DNA of 64,000 nt from Thiotrichales bacterium (GTDB lineage: Bacteria; Pseudomonadota; Gammaproteobacteria; Beggiatoales; Beggiatoaceae), in NCBI GenBank assembly GCA_016745035.1, contig JADGDE010000001.1:1138141-1202140 (forward strand), read 5' to 3'. Every line of letters begins with the position of its first letter. Positions within the stretch are counted from its first letter, which is position 1. The position numbers were made by a program, and so were the translations under genes. A model generated the notes under the pieces. The model worked only from the letters and a program-made list of their open reading frames with translations, was not told the origin of the DNA and did not search any database. Shown one piece after another: positions 63,728 to 64,000 of the stretch.

Positions 63728-63792
63728 GACTCCTCCTACTTTTCCCTTAGACTCTAGCACTAAAGTTTGAGTCTACCGGAATCGTAGAGAGA

Positions 63793-63869
63793 AGTCTATT
63801 TTATGGGTGTCCTATTTATTACTATACTATTCATGAGGTCATTGCATCTCCATAGATACTTTATTTTTT
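63793..63869. repeat. 77-bp direct repeat, copy 1
   Basis: Begins AGTCTATTTTATGGGTGTCC and ends ACTTTATTTTTT. It is repeated exactly from 63924 with a 131-bp period. It is noncoding and lies just upstream of the RAYT gene. Confidence 0.9.
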
Positions 63870-63923
63870 CTCATTGTCCTTGAAAAGTTCTACCCCAGCT
63901 TTGTTCACCCCATCTTCACCCCC

Positions 63924-64000
63924 AGTCTATTTTATGGGTGTCCTATTTATTACTATACTATTCATGAGGTCATTGCATCTCCATAGATACTTTATTTTTT
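63924..64000. repeat. 77-bp direct repeat, copy 2 (reaches window edge)
   Basis: Same bases as the repeat at 63793-63869. The 54-bp spacer between them (63870-63923) is unrelated. More units may follow beyond the window. Confidence 0.9.

Noticed and set aside
63793..64000. Possible CRISPR array
   Set aside because: Repeats are 77 bp with a single 54-bp spacer and no cas genes or short palindromic repeat unit.

Overview
The window reads as chromosomal DNA of a gammaproteobacterium. Gene content that supports this includes minCDE, a YhdP-like AsmA protein, a GspD secretin, scpB, rlmB, glmM, AroG-type DAHP synthase, FadD and RecA. A multihaem c-type cytochrome, a rhodanese, a flavodiiron-type oxygen-binding protein and many short palindromic and MITE-like repeats fit a filamentous or sulfur-oxidiser-like lineage such as Thiotrichales. 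That placement is inference and would need a recA or rRNA phylogeny.

Layout. 1-3.9 kb: the end of a degenerate P-type ATPase-like gene, then a leftward aroG-hisC-rhodanese operon. 3.9-5.3 kb: a scrapyard of repeats and remnants of a DnaC-like loader and a second replication-type gene. 5.4-10.7 kb: a DUF1800/DUF1501 pair tightly coupled to a Gld-type ABC exporter. 10.9-12.3 kb: an HD/PDE-like phosphohydrolase and a lone receiver protein. 12.4-17.4 kb: a LysM-DUF928 lipoprotein and a YhdP-like protein. 17.6-22.2 kb: HPt, hybrid kinase, minC, minD, minE and an orphan sdhB. 22.2-27.6 kb: gspD, an ODP-type protein, fadD, a glutaredoxin and a small protein. 27.7-32.6 kb: two glycosyltransferases, a sigma-54 response regulator and tRNA-Pro(GGG). 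32.8-37.3 kb: recA, osmC, scpB and a ParA-like/DUF697/DUF2304 set. 37.4-45.4 kb: octahaem cytochrome c-TPR protein, glmM, a lipoprotein subtilase and a membrane spermidine-synthase-like protein. 45.6-55.3 kb: an AT-rich accessory island. 55.3-64 kb: TonB-dependent receptor, GH9 glycosidase, ftsE-like gene, rlmB, TSUP transporter and a RAYT transposase beside long direct repeats.

The most unusual protein-coding region is the 45.6-55.3 kb island. A predicted membrane STAND/NACHT ATPase with a SARP-like N-terminus is divergent from a secreted alpha/beta-hydrolase and two tandem secreted proteins. Those two share a MACPF/perforin-like head, a LamG lectin-like domain, a PKD domain and a cysteine-paired C-terminal domain. 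A decapitated third copy follows. The set looks like a sensor plus secreted effectors, but its function is not demonstrated.

The most unusual non-coding signal is a family of about 130-bp elements (family A here), present 12 times whole or in part. Its ends are inverted repeats (CTGATGTTACGCA), and several copies are flanked by 7-bp target duplications (perfect in three). An internal hairpin keeps its pairing while its bases change from copy to copy. A second palindromic family (B, AGAGTCTATGCG ends) occurs three times. Mobile copies sit at the PDE-gene start codon, the recA stop codon and the broken end of the third effector copy.
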